From Petrimonas sp. (GTDB taxonomy: Bacteria; Bacteroidota; Bacteroidia; Bacteroidales; Dysgonomonadaceae): 64,000 bases of DNA. The stretch is taken from contig DUNG01000014.1 in the NCBI GenBank assembly GCA_012839475.1, positions 29,276 to 93,275 on the forward strand, read 5' to 3'. The position numbers and the translations under genes were made by a program. The notes under the pieces were generated by a model. The model did no database searches. It had not been told where the DNA came from and worked only from the letters and a program-made list of their open reading frames with translations. This document shows, in pieces, positions 16,791-25,436 of the stretch (positions are counted from its first letter, which is position 1; each line of letters begins with the position of its first letter).

Positions 16791-17411
16791 ATGAACAATA
16801 ACGCGCGATTTTGGGATAGAGTTGCCGGTATCTACGATATTTTCGTGAATGTCATAAACGCAAAAACACATCGACAATTGTGCGAGGAAATTACCCGCCT
16901 TATTCAGCCGACCGACATCGTTTTAGAATGCGCCTGCGGAACAGGCATGCTCACTAAAGTTATTGCACCACACTGCACTAAACTGATAGCGACGGATTTC
17001 TCGACAAAGATGTTGAAACGTACCGAAAAAAAATGCAAGAACTTTACTAACACAGATTTCAGGACGGCTGATATAACGAGTTTAGATTTTGAAACCGGCT
17101 CCTTCGATAAAGTTGTCGCAGGCAATGTTATTCACTTGCTTCAATATCCGTGCAAAGCTTTACGTGAATTGAATCGTGTCTGCCGTCCCGGTGGAAAAAT
17201 AATCGTGCCGACTTATATCGTTACAAGCAAACAAGAGAAAATTACTCGTATCTATAGCAAAATGGGTGCGGGATTTCAAAACAAATTCACGTTCGCATCA
17301 TACGAACAGTTTTTCATTGATTCCGGATATACCAACGTGGAGTTTATCCATGCTGAAGGGAAAATCCCATGTTCAATAGCCGTAATAGAGAAAAAGGATA
17401 AAATTAATTGA
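16791..17411 (+). CDS. Class I SAM-dependent methyltransferase (UbiE-like)
   Basis: A 206-aa methyltransferase: motif I VLECACGTGMLTKVI near residue 45, acidic motif LIATDFSTKML, motif IV FDKVVAGNVIHLL, then LRELNRVCRPGGKIIVPTY. It resembles the UbiE/Methyltransf_11 group; the substrate is not evident. Its stop TGA overlaps the ATG of the next gene (TGATG at 17409-17413), so translation of the two is coupled and they probably act together. Confidence 0.88.
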   Translation: MNNNARFWDRVAGIYDIFVNVINAKTHRQLCEEITRLIQPTDIVLECACGTGMLTKVIAPHCTKLIATDFSTKMLKRTEKKCKNFTNTDFRTADITSLDFETGSFDKVVAGNVIHLLQYPCKALRELNRVCRPGGKIIVPTYIVTSKQEKITRIYSKMGAGFQNKFTFASYEQFFIDSGYTNVEFIHAEGKIPCSIAVIEKKDKIN

Positions 17412-18049
17412 TGAAATACAAGCCTATATATTGGATTATTTCAAAACCGTTTGTAGGGAAATATTTGAAAAAGCATTTTGATAAAAAGTCGATTAAAACA
17501 ATTTTCAAAAATGCCAAAGCAGAATACAAACGCTTATTAAGCCGAGCCGACGATATTGGTTCCGATAATCCTATGGCATCAAATTTATATTTTGCATTGG
17601 TTATAGTCTCTTTCTTAACTGCAAACAGGGATAAAATTACAGCGGAAATGCTTGCAGAAATGATAGAAAGTACCTTTAATTCACGCTTTCTAAAGAAGCT
17701 AATGCCACTTGATTTAAATAGAGAGAAAGATATTTTATTTATGAAGCACAGGATGTTGAGGGCATCTAAATGGGCTGCTAAGCACAAGAATGAACATCCT
17801 GAGACTTGGGAGATTAATTTTGACGATAATTTACATAAGGATGGAAGTTACTATTATTTTACCAAATGTCCGATTGCTAAATTTTTTAAGGATAATGACA
17901 TGCAGGATTTAACGCATATGCTTTGTGAGATAGATTATCTAGCAATTAAACTCGCTAAGGGAAAATTAATTAGAAATTGTACCTTGGCAAACGGAGATGC
18001 GATGTGTGACTTTTGGATTGTCGGAGACAAGGTGAAAAATCCACGATAA
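17411..18049 (+). CDS. L-2-amino-thiazoline-4-carboxylic acid hydrolase-like protein
   Basis: A 212-aa protein fitting the ATC hydrolase family: a helical N-terminal half, then TKCPIAKFFKDNDMQDLTHMLCEIDY with the two conserved cysteines and acidic residues, then the end CTLANGDAMCDFW. Founding members open the thiazoline ring of ATC on the way to cysteine, but many homologs stand in unrelated clusters beside methyltransferases, and their substrates are unknown. The ATG at 17411 overlaps the preceding methyltransferase stop; a TTG lies just before it. Base composition is clearly more AT-rich than the ABC genes to the left. Confidence 0.8.
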   Translation: MKYKPIYWIISKPFVGKYLKKHFDKKSIKTIFKNAKAEYKRLLSRADDIGSDNPMASNLYFALVIVSFLTANRDKITAEMLAEMIESTFNSRFLKKLMPLDLNREKDILFMKHRMLRASKWAAKHKNEHPETWEINFDDNLHKDGSYYYFTKCPIAKFFKDNDMQDLTHMLCEIDYLAIKLAKGKLIRNCTLANGDAMCDFWIVGDKVKNPR

Positions 18050-18083
18050 AAATGAGAAAAACAATAAAAACAAGTATAGAGCA

Positions 18084-19598
18084 ATGAATAATACAAAACA
18101 ATTAAACTTAGGAACTTTTGTTTACCAAAGTGAAAATGTGGATGGTGTGGAAGTACAAAGTTTTCTCGGGATACCTTATGCTAAGGCAGAGCGATTTGGA
18201 ATGCCGATTATGATTGATACGTACAAAAAAACTCCGGTTAATTCAGGAATCGGAATGCGTTTTCCGCAAAATTATGTACCGCCTGTTTTAAATCTCTTTT
18301 TGAAAAATCCGATGATGCGAAAAGAAATTCTGACCCAAGGTGATAAAACTGATGAGAATGCATTTGTGCTAAATATTTGGACAAACTCAACCGAAGGGAA
18401 AAAACCCGTGCTTGTTTTTATCCACGGGGGCGGTTTTACATATGGTTCGGGAACGACACCGCTTTACAACGGAAAATATCTTGCATCAAAAGGGATTGTT
18501 GTCGTAACAATTAATTATCGATTGTGTGTTGCAGGTTTTATTCCTGTTATGATTGACGGGAAACTTTCAGTAAACCGCGGTTTTTTCGACCAACAGTATG
18601 CCCTTAAATGGGTTCGCAAAAATATTGGTACTTTTGGTGGTGATGCAAATAACATAACGCTAATGGGACAATCTGCCGGAGGGCTTTCTGTTTCCATCCA
18701 CATGATGAGCGAAGAAAGCACAAAGTATTTTGACAAGCTCATCGTCTGCTCTGCCGGTGCAAATGAATGCATGAATTTAGAAACAGCAGAAAAAGTAGCA
18801 AGCGGTTTTTTAAAAAATAATCGATTATCAAGTACTGATGAATTACTTGCACTTCCCGCCAAAAAACTGATAAAACTAAAAATGCCACTTGCACTGTTGG
18901 CGACACCTGTTATCGACTGTGTGTTGTTGAAAGACGACGCGAGGGGTTTGATGAAACGAGGTGCATTCTCGCCAAAGCCCGTTATGCTCGGAACGACAGA
19001 AGATGAATTGGAAATGGTCAACAATAAGTCGTGGTACAAGGCTTTGGGAATTGCAAATAATGAAAGTGATTTTCAAAAACAAACGGCGGAAAAATACGGA
19101 GAAGAGGGATTGTTGCTGGCAGAAGAACTTCGGAAAACATATCCGAATGTTGTCGATGTGCAATTTAAAATGATGGAAATGTTTTTTCACGTTGGCGCAC
19201 TCCGTGACCTAAAACTGTATTCTGCAAAGGCACCCTGCTACGGATACCGCATGAACTTTGTGCCGAACATTTGGAACGGCAAGCGGGGTGCATATCATTG
19301 TGCGGAATTTCCGTTTATTTTTGAAACGCTTCACGATATCAACATGACTGTCACAGAAAAAAATCTCAGACAATCGAAAATCATACAAAGTGATTGGCTT
19401 GAGTTTATAAAAAACGGACGTATTCCCGGTCGTGAAACCTTTGGAGAAAATGGAAAAATTACGTTGTACGAAAATACTGAAGCGACGATGATCAACTTTC
19501 CGTATCGAGACATAATTGAAAAGATTGAGGACTCAGGTGTATTTACAAAAATATTAAACTCCTTTCTGCGAGGCAGTGATGAAAATTTTATCGCGTAA
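18084..19598 (+). CDS. Type-B carboxylesterase
   Basis: A 504-aa alpha/beta-hydrolase of the carboxylesterase/lipase family. The oxyanion-hole motif is FIHGGGFTYGSG, the nucleophile lies in GQSAGG (S197; GESAGG is more usual), an acidic residue is in TTEDELEM and the histidine in the GAYHCAEFPFIFE motif. No signal peptide is seen, so it is probably cytoplasmic. It cleaves esters; the natural substrate is unknown. The gene lies 34 bp after the ATC-hydrolase-like gene in what looks like one transcription unit. Confidence 0.9.
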   Translation: MNNTKQLNLGTFVYQSENVDGVEVQSFLGIPYAKAERFGMPIMIDTYKKTPVNSGIGMRFPQNYVPPVLNLFLKNPMMRKEILTQGDKTDENAFVLNIWTNSTEGKKPVLVFIHGGGFTYGSGTTPLYNGKYLASKGIVVVTINYRLCVAGFIPVMIDGKLSVNRGFFDQQYALKWVRKNIGTFGGDANNITLMGQSAGGLSVSIHMMSEESTKYFDKLIVCSAGANECMNLETAEKVASGFLKNNRLSSTDELLALPAKKLIKLKMPLALLATPVIDCVLLKDDARGLMKRGAFSPKPVMLGTTEDELEMVNNKSWYKALGIANNESDFQKQTAEKYGEEGLLLAEELRKTYPNVVDVQFKMMEMFFHVGALRDLKLYSAKAPCYGYRMNFVPNIWNGKRGAYHCAEFPFIFETLHDINMTVTEKNLRQSKIIQSDWLEFIKNGRIPGRETFGENGKITLYENTEATMINFPYRDIIEKIEDSGVFTKILNSFLRGSDENFIA

Positions 19599-19617
19599 AA
19601 CAAAAAATCATCCAATA

Positions 19618-19719
19618 TTAAACGCTATAATGGTCGGTGCTTTTTCCTTTGGTAATATATGGATGCTGGGCGGTCATTTGTTGATGCTGGGTAAAGCGAA
19701 AAAGAGATCTTTTAGTTGA
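19618..19719 (+). pseudogene. 3' end of a second copy of the membrane-protein gene at 36544
   Basis: Encodes LNAIMVGAFSFGNIWMLGG and then HLLMLGKAKKRS to a TGA. The intact protein at 36544-37287 has VNAIMVGTFSLGNIWALSG followed by ALLMLGKAK. Only this last sixth of the gene remains. The TGA lies three bases before the ATG of the methyltransferase at 19722. Confidence 0.85.
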
Positions 19720-19721
19720 CA

Positions 19722-20594
19722 ATGAAAATAATTGAAAACACAGATAAAGTACATGTTAAGATGGAAAAAGTTAAGATTGAAAAAAATACGGTTCAGGAAA
19801 CATTAATAATCCCTTTATATGGGAGAAAAATGTGTTCCGAAAAATTCCCTGAGCTTTATAATGATGTTTTTGCAAAGAGATTATGTGACAGATTAGATTA
19901 TGATTTTTCGGAATTAGAGAAAAAGAACAAATCGTTTTTGTATGAATTTGGTTCTCTTGAAGCAGCAATGCGGCAGTTGGATATAATGTGGGAGATTCAA
20001 GCGTATTTAAAAGATCACCCCAAAGCAACGATTGTAAATCTCGGCTGCGGTTTGGACGACACCGGAAAAGCCTGCAACAACGGTCTTTGCCATATCGTGA
20101 ATGTCGATTTCCCTGATGTTATATTGGTTCGCAAGCAGTTGATTGTTGAACAGGAGAGAGAAAAAAGTATCGCATGCGATTTGAAAGATTATTCGTGGAT
20201 GGAAGAGGTTGACGGAACTAACGGGGTTATTTTCTTTGCAGCCGGGGTGTTTCATTATTTTAGGAAAGATGAAGTAAAGACCTTGGTATTAGAGCTTTCA
20301 AAAAGATATCCGGGAGGATGCTTGGTGTTTGACAGTGTTGGAAAACTCGGTTTAAGACTGATGATGTCAAAAGCGATAAAAAACATGGGCATTAACGATG
20401 TAGAGGGTCTGTTTTATGTAAATAATCCCAAAAAGGAATTGAATTGGTCAAATAGAATCAAGGTTACTTCAAAGGGCTATATGTTAGGTTATTATGATAT
20501 GAAAAGTCCCGGTATTCGTTTTTCACATCGTCTGCTTGCAAGGATTGGCGATAAAATAATCAAGATGTCGATAAATAGGATGGATTTTGAATAA
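19722..20594 (+). CDS. LCMT-type SAM methyltransferase
   Basis: A 290-aa methyltransferase with TIVNLGCGLDDTGKA near residue 107, the next motif VNVDFPDVILVRKQL, then FFAAGVFHYFRKDEVKTL and CLVFDSVGKLG. The GCGLDD and DFPDV motifs put it with the leucine carboxyl methyltransferase-like family. A TTG lies six bases upstream; the ATG at 19722 is preferred. Remnants of its relatives lie at 16668 (tail) and 37300 (head). It is low in GC and resembles genes of Clostridia in style, which I infer from composition and from the AAAGGAG site of the following gene. Confidence 0.82.
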   Translation: MKIIENTDKVHVKMEKVKIEKNTVQETLIIPLYGRKMCSEKFPELYNDVFAKRLCDRLDYDFSELEKKNKSFLYEFGSLEAAMRQLDIMWEIQAYLKDHPKATIVNLGCGLDDTGKACNNGLCHIVNVDFPDVILVRKQLIVEQEREKSIACDLKDYSWMEEVDGTNGVIFFAAGVFHYFRKDEVKTLVLELSKRYPGGCLVFDSVGKLGLRLMMSKAIKNMGINDVEGLFYVNNPKKELNWSNRIKVTSKGYMLGYYDMKSPGIRFSHRLLARIGDKIIKMSINRMDFE

Positions 20595-20655
20595 AATACA
20601 GCTTAGTATATGGCGATGAGCTTTGTGATTTTAAATTTAAAAAAGGAGAATTACG

Positions 20656-21663
20656 ATGATTAAAAAAGCAACTATTTATGAACAACTTACAGCCTTACCC
20701 TATCTCTCAACATATCAACAGTTGATACAGGGGGCTATTGAATTGGATCTGTTTTCCCATTTGGAAACCCCGAAAAAGGCAGGCGACTTGTCTCGAAAAA
20801 TGAATTGGAATGAGTACAACACTTTGAATCTTCTAAAGGGATTGTACAGCCTCGGCTATATTAAAAGACAGGGCGATACATTTTGCAACATGCCCGAAAC
20901 TTCAAACTATCTGGTCAAAGGGAAACCCGCATATATGGGTGAAGTGTTGACATTCTTCTGCAATAATCAAGGAATGAATCTCGGCGATGTGGTACAGCAG
21001 GTAAAAGAGGGTCCCAAACCAATGGAACAGACACAGCAAACCATGGATTTTGCTTCTTTCGGGGAGGCAATGCGTAAAGCCCAATCGGGAATACGACAGC
21101 ATGAATTGTTGGAAATTATTCGCACTCTTCCAGAAAACAAATCCATCCGAAAAGTTTTGGATCTGGGTTGTGGTGCCGGTTGTTTTGGAATTGCCATTGT
21201 GCAGGATGCACCTGAACGTAAGGGTGTTCTTTTCGACCTTCCGTCTATGCAAAAACTAATAGAAGAGACCGTGAAAATTTCCGAAATGCAAGAAAACATC
21301 ACTGTCAAAACCGGAGACTTTTTAAAAGATGAGATTGGAAGCGATTATGATTTAATTCTATGCTCATCCATTATGTTTTTAGGTCTTGCCGAAGACGCCG
21401 GTTTTTTCAAAAAACTTAAAGATGCACTCAATCCCGGCGGTCTGGTTCTTTGCTTAAATGAGGGTATTGAGCCTGATTATTCGGGACCATGGGATATGAT
21501 TTTGGGATATATGGCATTTAATTTACAAGGTATGCCGATGGGTGTTATTAAAGGGCAGATTGCAGATACAGCAAAAACAGCAGGCTTTAATTCTATAGAA
21601 AATCGCGGCGTTCTTCTTAGCACAGGAACTTACGATATAAATATTTTGAGAGTTAAATCTTAG
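20656..21663 (+). CDS. O-methyltransferase with dimerisation domain
   Basis: A 335-aa protein built like hydroxyneurosporene/acetylserotonin O-methyltransferases: an N-terminal winged-helix dimerisation domain (YLSTYQQLIQGAIELDLF; TLNLLKGLYSLGYIKRQGD), then the SAM domain with VLDLGCGAGCFGIAIV near residue 170, then GVLFDLPSM and DLILCSSIMFL. A strong Shine-Dalgarno site (AAAGGAG, 20642-20648) stands 7 bases before the ATG, unusual in Bacteroidota and a hint of transfer from a Firmicute. The acceptor molecule is unknown. There is no matching gene in the second, decayed copy of the block. Confidence 0.88.
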   Translation: MIKKATIYEQLTALPYLSTYQQLIQGAIELDLFSHLETPKKAGDLSRKMNWNEYNTLNLLKGLYSLGYIKRQGDTFCNMPETSNYLVKGKPAYMGEVLTFFCNNQGMNLGDVVQQVKEGPKPMEQTQQTMDFASFGEAMRKAQSGIRQHELLEIIRTLPENKSIRKVLDLGCGAGCFGIAIVQDAPERKGVLFDLPSMQKLIEETVKISEMQENITVKTGDFLKDEIGSDYDLILCSSIMFLGLAEDAGFFKKLKDALNPGGLVLCLNEGIEPDYSGPWDMILGYMAFNLQGMPMGVIKGQIADTAKTAGFNSIENRGVLLSTGTYDINILRVKS

Positions 21664-21701
21664 TACATGATAAAAAAATAGTTATGGGTTACTTTGTAGC
21701 T

Positions 21702-21750
21702 GGAAGAAGGAAGAAGGAAGAAGGAAGAAGGAAGAAGGAAGAAGGAAGAA
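21702..21750. repeat. Seven perfect GGAAGAA heptamers
   Basis: Seven uninterrupted GGAAGAA units (49 bases) in the 189-base gap between the O-methyltransferase and the hydrolase. Perfect tandem heptamers are prone to slippage; here they would change the spacing between genes, not a reading frame. No gene was seen in the rest of the gap. Confidence 0.9.
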
Positions 21751-21852
21751 CGTAAGACTGAATTTATTGAAGTGAAACTAAAACGGGTTATACAGGATAT
21801 TGTGACGAAGCTGACGACACAAAAGAGAGTGTAAAAAAATACAAGATTTGAT

Positions 21853-22776
21853 ATGAAAAATAAATTCAACAGTAAAATTATTAGGGGAGCAATGAGATTG
21901 TTTTCGTTTTTGTTTTTTCCGGATAAAGATGTGGATGAAACATATGCCCATGCCAAAGCGCATAATGAGAAACAGAGTTTCAAGCTTCCAAAGAGTGGAA
22001 AGATAGAATACGAAGAGCTGAAAATTTATACCGAGAATGGAACTTACCACTGCCTTCGTATGAAGAAAAGAGAACAAAAACCGGAGCGTGCTATTCTCTA
22101 CATTTGCGGTGGCGGTGGAGTGTACGACTACTGCCGGCATCAACTTTTCCTTGCTAAAAAACTTTTAAACCGGGTGGACTGTGAAGTTTTTTATCCTTTT
22201 TACCCACCTTCGACCAAGCAGCCTATCAACGAAACTTACCGAATGATCTTTGAAACCTATAAACTTATGTTGAAGAAATACGATCATAAAAAAACAGCTG
22301 TTCTGGGGGTATCCTTTGGAGCAACAGCGGCAATGACAATGATTTCTTGGAATAATTATTACAGTGAAAATATTCCTATGCCGGCAATAACTATCGGCTT
22401 GTCTCCCGGGCATGTGCCGGCAAACTCAGCGGAAAGAGAGATGCTTGAAGGCTATCGAGGCATAGATTCTCTTGTTTCAGTAGACATGGTAGAGGCTTAT
22501 GGAGAAATTCATAAAAAAGGAGCAGGTGTAGATGATTGGTTTATCTATACCGCCCATGGCGATTTCCGAAATGCAGGGAAAATATTCCTCTATTTTGGCG
22601 AAAAAGAGAGCTTGGCTTTTGCAACCCCCATCTATCAGCAATCACTAGAAAAGGCCGAGGCAGATTACCAAATTCATATAGAGCCGGGTATGCCTCACTG
22701 CTATGGTGCTACGCGGATAAACAAAGCTTGCAGAAGGACTTATGATGAATATGTAACACTCTTAAATAAGCTTTGA
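21853..22776 (+). CDS. Alpha/beta hydrolase
   Basis: A 307-aa alpha/beta-hydrolase (fold-3/steryl-acetyl-hydrolase-like). It shows the oxyanion-hole segment YICGGGGVYDY, a nucleophile elbow GVSFGA near residue 153, and a C-terminal PGMPHCYG with the likely catalytic histidine; the acid is probably in the FGEKESL segment. Probably cytoplasmic; esterase activity is inferred and the substrate is unknown. A damaged copy with the same internal sequence lies at 37472-37890. Confidence 0.85.
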   Translation: MKNKFNSKIIRGAMRLFSFLFFPDKDVDETYAHAKAHNEKQSFKLPKSGKIEYEELKIYTENGTYHCLRMKKREQKPERAILYICGGGGVYDYCRHQLFLAKKLLNRVDCEVFYPFYPPSTKQPINETYRMIFETYKLMLKKYDHKKTAVLGVSFGATAAMTMISWNNYYSENIPMPAITIGLSPGHVPANSAEREMLEGYRGIDSLVSVDMVEAYGEIHKKGAGVDDWFIYTAHGDFRNAGKIFLYFGEKESLAFATPIYQQSLEKAEADYQIHIEPGMPHCYGATRINKACRRTYDEYVTLLNKL

Positions 22777-22820
22777 GGATAATAAAAGTTAATATAACAA
22801 CGCGATAAAACTTTAAAATT

Positions 22821-23300
22821 ATGTCAATTGTACTAGAACCTATAGGGACAATTTATACTCCTTTTAAAACAAGGGAGGGAATGCCAATTCAATCAATTGG
22901 AGCAAAAGGTGTAAAGGGTCGAATAGAATTAAACGAGGAGTTTGTTCCGGGATTAGCTGACCTCGATGGATTCTCACATATAATTTTAGTTTATTTTTTT
23001 CATAAATCTAAGGGATATGAATTATTAACAAAACCTTTTCTCGACACTGTGTCACGAGGAGTTTTTGCGACAAGGGCTCCTAAGAGACCTAATGCAATAG
23101 GATTGTCTGTTGTTAGAAATTTAAAAATTGAAAAGAATATTATCTATGTTGAGAATATAGATATACTTGATGGAACGCCTCTCTTAGATATAAAACCTTA
23201 TATTCCGGACTTTGATATTCATAAGACAGAAAAACATGGGTGGATAGAAAGAAAAAATTACAACTTAAAAGAAGTCAAATCAGATGAAAGATTTAAATGA
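22821..23300 (+). CDS. trmO: tRNA m6t6A37 methyltransferase-like protein TrmO
   Basis: A 159-aa TsaA/TrmO-family protein. It has the IGTIYTPFKTREGMP start, the GFSHIILVYFFH strand with the conserved histidine, and TRAPKRPNAIGLSVV. TrmO proteins methylate N6-threonylcarbamoyladenosine-37 of tRNA-Thr. This is a short form without the C-terminal extension of the enzyme from E. coli. Such short TsaA proteins also occur beside metal and molybdenum/tungsten genes, where their role is unclear, so the specific substrate is not certain. It stands 44 bp after the hydrolase gene. Confidence 0.82.
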   Translation: MSIVLEPIGTIYTPFKTREGMPIQSIGAKGVKGRIELNEEFVPGLADLDGFSHIILVYFFHKSKGYELLTKPFLDTVSRGVFATRAPKRPNAIGLSVVRNLKIEKNIIYVENIDILDGTPLLDIKPYIPDFDIHKTEKHGWIERKNYNLKEVKSDERFK

Positions 23301-23313
23301 ATTAACTAAAAAA

Positions 23314-23352
23314 AACAGTCACTCAATATTGATTTTTAAGGGTGTGAAGTAA
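23314..23352 (+). pseudogene. 3' tail of a methyltransferase like the one at 2402
   Basis: Encodes NSHSILIFKGVK and a TAA; the gene at 2402 ends NHRSLLIFKCVK. Only 13 codons remain, between TrmO and the CDF gene. The same order, methyltransferase tail then CDF, is seen at 38370-38580. Confidence 0.65.
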
Positions 23353-23365
23353 TATATCAGAAATT

Positions 23366-24343
23366 ATGAAAAAACAAGAGGATACAACTTCGTGTGATCA
23401 TATAGACCAACAGCACAAGCATCTTCATCCACACACGAAAAAACTGCGGGGTAAAAAGTTGTTGTGGGTTACATTGCTCAACTTTTCAATAAGTTTTGTG
23501 CAAGTTGCGGGTGGAATTATATCCAACAGCCTTTCGCTCATTTCCGATGCTATACACAATTTGGGTGATACCTCAGCCATTTTTATCGCTTTTTTGGCCG
23601 GAAAACATGCTAATAAAAAACCTGATGCCCGCAAAACTTTTGGATACAAGCGTGCCGAAATTTTGGCGGCTCTCTTCAATGCGATGGTGCTTATAGCTAT
23701 CTGTGTTTTTCTTTTCGTGGAGGCCTATGAGCGTCTTAAGAATCCGCAAGCCATCAAAGGCGGCATAATGTTGTCTGTAGCCGTTTTCGGATTGTTGGCC
23801 AATCTGATTTCGGTTTTGGTATTACAAAAGGAGAAATCGCACAACCTGAATATACGTGCCGCCTATCTGCACCTGTTGGGCGATACGCTCTCCTCCGTTG
23901 CCGTTATTGTAGGTGGTGTAGCTATTCTCATTTGGCAAGTTTATTGGCTGGACCCTCTGATAACTGTTGCCGTGGGAGTTTATATTATCTATCATACTTT
24001 GGGCATAGTTCGCCAAACGGTTGATATTCTGATGCAGGCAACACCGCGCCATATCGACATTCAAAAAATCAGACAAAGCGTAGAGACATTGTCGCAGGTG
24101 GAAAATATTCATCATCTACACGTGTGGCAAATTGATGACGAGCAAATTCATTTGGAAGCACACCTCAACATGTGTAAAGACTTGTCATTAAGTGAAACTG
24201 AAACCGTCCGTCATAACGTGGAGAATTTGTTAAAAAATAAATTTGGCATAAGTCATATCACCCTCCAAATCGAGTATAAAGGGTGTGAAAACAATAACGA
24301 GTTGATTGTTAATCAAGAAAAGAGACAGGCGGATAAACATTGA
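23366..24343 (+). CDS. Cation diffusion facilitator (CzcD/ZitB-type metal exporter)
   Basis: A 325-aa CDF-family inner-membrane exporter of zinc or related divalent cations. A histidine-rich N-terminus (CDHIDQQHKHLHPHTKK) precedes six membrane helices. The metal site is given by SDAIHNLGD in helix 2 and LHLLGDTLSS in helix 5 (H-x3-D and H-x3-D, the zinc-type set), and the cytoplasmic C-terminal domain contains IHHLHVWQID and LEAHLNM. It is the last gene of the island before the haem genes. A fragment of a second copy (C-terminal domain only) lies at 38441-38580. Confidence 0.93.
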   Translation: MKKQEDTTSCDHIDQQHKHLHPHTKKLRGKKLLWVTLLNFSISFVQVAGGIISNSLSLISDAIHNLGDTSAIFIAFLAGKHANKKPDARKTFGYKRAEILAALFNAMVLIAICVFLFVEAYERLKNPQAIKGGIMLSVAVFGLLANLISVLVLQKEKSHNLNIRAAYLHLLGDTLSSVAVIVGGVAILIWQVYWLDPLITVAVGVYIIYHTLGIVRQTVDILMQATPRHIDIQKIRQSVETLSQVENIHHLHVWQIDDEQIHLEAHLNMCKDLSLSETETVRHNVENLLKNKFGISHITLQIEYKGCENNNELIVNQEKRQADKH

Positions 24344-24375
24344 AGTTAATCTATAAAAAGTAAAACATTAAACAG

Positions 24376-25275
24376 ATGAGAAAAATAACGAAACATTTAT
24401 TCACGCTATTTTTTGCCACAGCGTTTGCTCTATCGGCATTTTCTGCCGAAAATCCACAGGCATATATCATCTTTAATTCACAAGGCGAAAAGGTTAGTTT
24501 CGCCGAAATGATTGATGCTGTTTCTAAGAAGAATGTCGTGTTCTTTGGTGAAATGCACTACTGCCCTATTTGCCATTGGTTGGAAGCGGAAACTACTAAG
24601 CAACTCTATGCACGACATGGAGAAAAACTGCTGTTAGGTGCTGAAATGTTCGAGACAGACAATCAGCTTATTCTTAATGAGTATTTGAAAGGCGACATTT
24701 CTAAAAGTAGTTTTGAACGAGAGATACGTCTATGGAACAACTATTCAACCGATTACTCAAAGTTGGTCGAGTTTGCAAAAGCGAACAGCGTGCCTTTTTA
24801 TGCCACCAATATTCCGCGTCGGTATGCACAAATTGTATCCTTAAAAGGATTGGAAGCATTAGATACGCTTTCGGTTGAAGCAAAACGCTATATCGCACCA
24901 CTGCCAATTCCGTATGTTTCAGATAGTACCAAAGTAGCGATGTTTGAAAAAATGACTGTAAAGATGATGGGACACGACAATCGAAATCCCGAATTTATGT
25001 CGCAAGCACAAGCCATAAAAGACGCTACAATGGCGTGGAGCATATCGCAAGCGTTTGTGGAAAATCCTGACAGCTGTTTTCTGCACTTCAACGGAAGTTT
25101 TCACAGTGATAACAACAATGGGATTATTCCTTTTCTAATGAATTATAACAGCCACGTTAGTATTGCCACTATAAGCTGTTGCCGACAGGAAGACATATCG
25201 TATCTTAAAGAAGCGAACTACAGGAAAACTGATTTTATTATCTGCATACCAAACGATATGGTCAACTCGAATTAA
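24376..25275 (+). CDS. ChaN-like haem-binding protein
   Basis: A 299-aa exported protein with signal peptide about 1-23 (ends SAFSA-EN). It shows the ChaN/Haem_bd_uptake pattern: VVFFGEMHYCPICHWLEAET, LGAEMFETDNQ, and a late LHFNGSFHSDNNNGI. In the family, a histidine/tyrosine of these conserved strands coordinates haem; the paired-haem use in ChaN of Campylobacter is known. No lipobox is visible, so it may be periplasmic. It precedes the haem-receptor gene by 160 bp, which supports a role in haem supply. Confidence 0.85.
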   Translation: MRKITKHLFTLFFATAFALSAFSAENPQAYIIFNSQGEKVSFAEMIDAVSKKNVVFFGEMHYCPICHWLEAETTKQLYARHGEKLLLGAEMFETDNQLILNEYLKGDISKSSFEREIRLWNNYSTDYSKLVEFAKANSVPFYATNIPRRYAQIVSLKGLEALDTLSVEAKRYIAPLPIPYVSDSTKVAMFEKMTVKMMGHDNRNPEFMSQAQAIKDATMAWSISQAFVENPDSCFLHFNGSFHSDNNNGIIPFLMNYNSHVSIATISCCRQEDISYLKEANYRKTDFIICIPNDMVNSN

Positions 25276-25346
25276 TCTGCTTTTTGGATGCTTATCTATC
25301 CCCATTTTTGGCTATTTTTCCTACACAAAACCATTATTGTTAGGGA

Positions 25347-25377
25347 TTGACCTGTGTTTGGAAAACTTCTTACTTTG
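25347..25377 (+). promoter_or_regulatory. Candidate promoter of the haem-uptake operon
   Basis: TTGA (25347-25350) and TACTTTG (25371-25377) lie about 20 bases apart. The -33 region and the bases before it (ATTNTTAGGGATTGA) match those before copA (7812-7829), and less closely those before tetR (10715-10726). The -7 box is one base off the TAnnTTTG consensus. Confidence 0.5.
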
Positions 25378-25436
25378 CAGACCAAAATCACCGATTTTCG
25401 GATATTTTTTCCACAAGAATTTTTCAAACAAATAAA

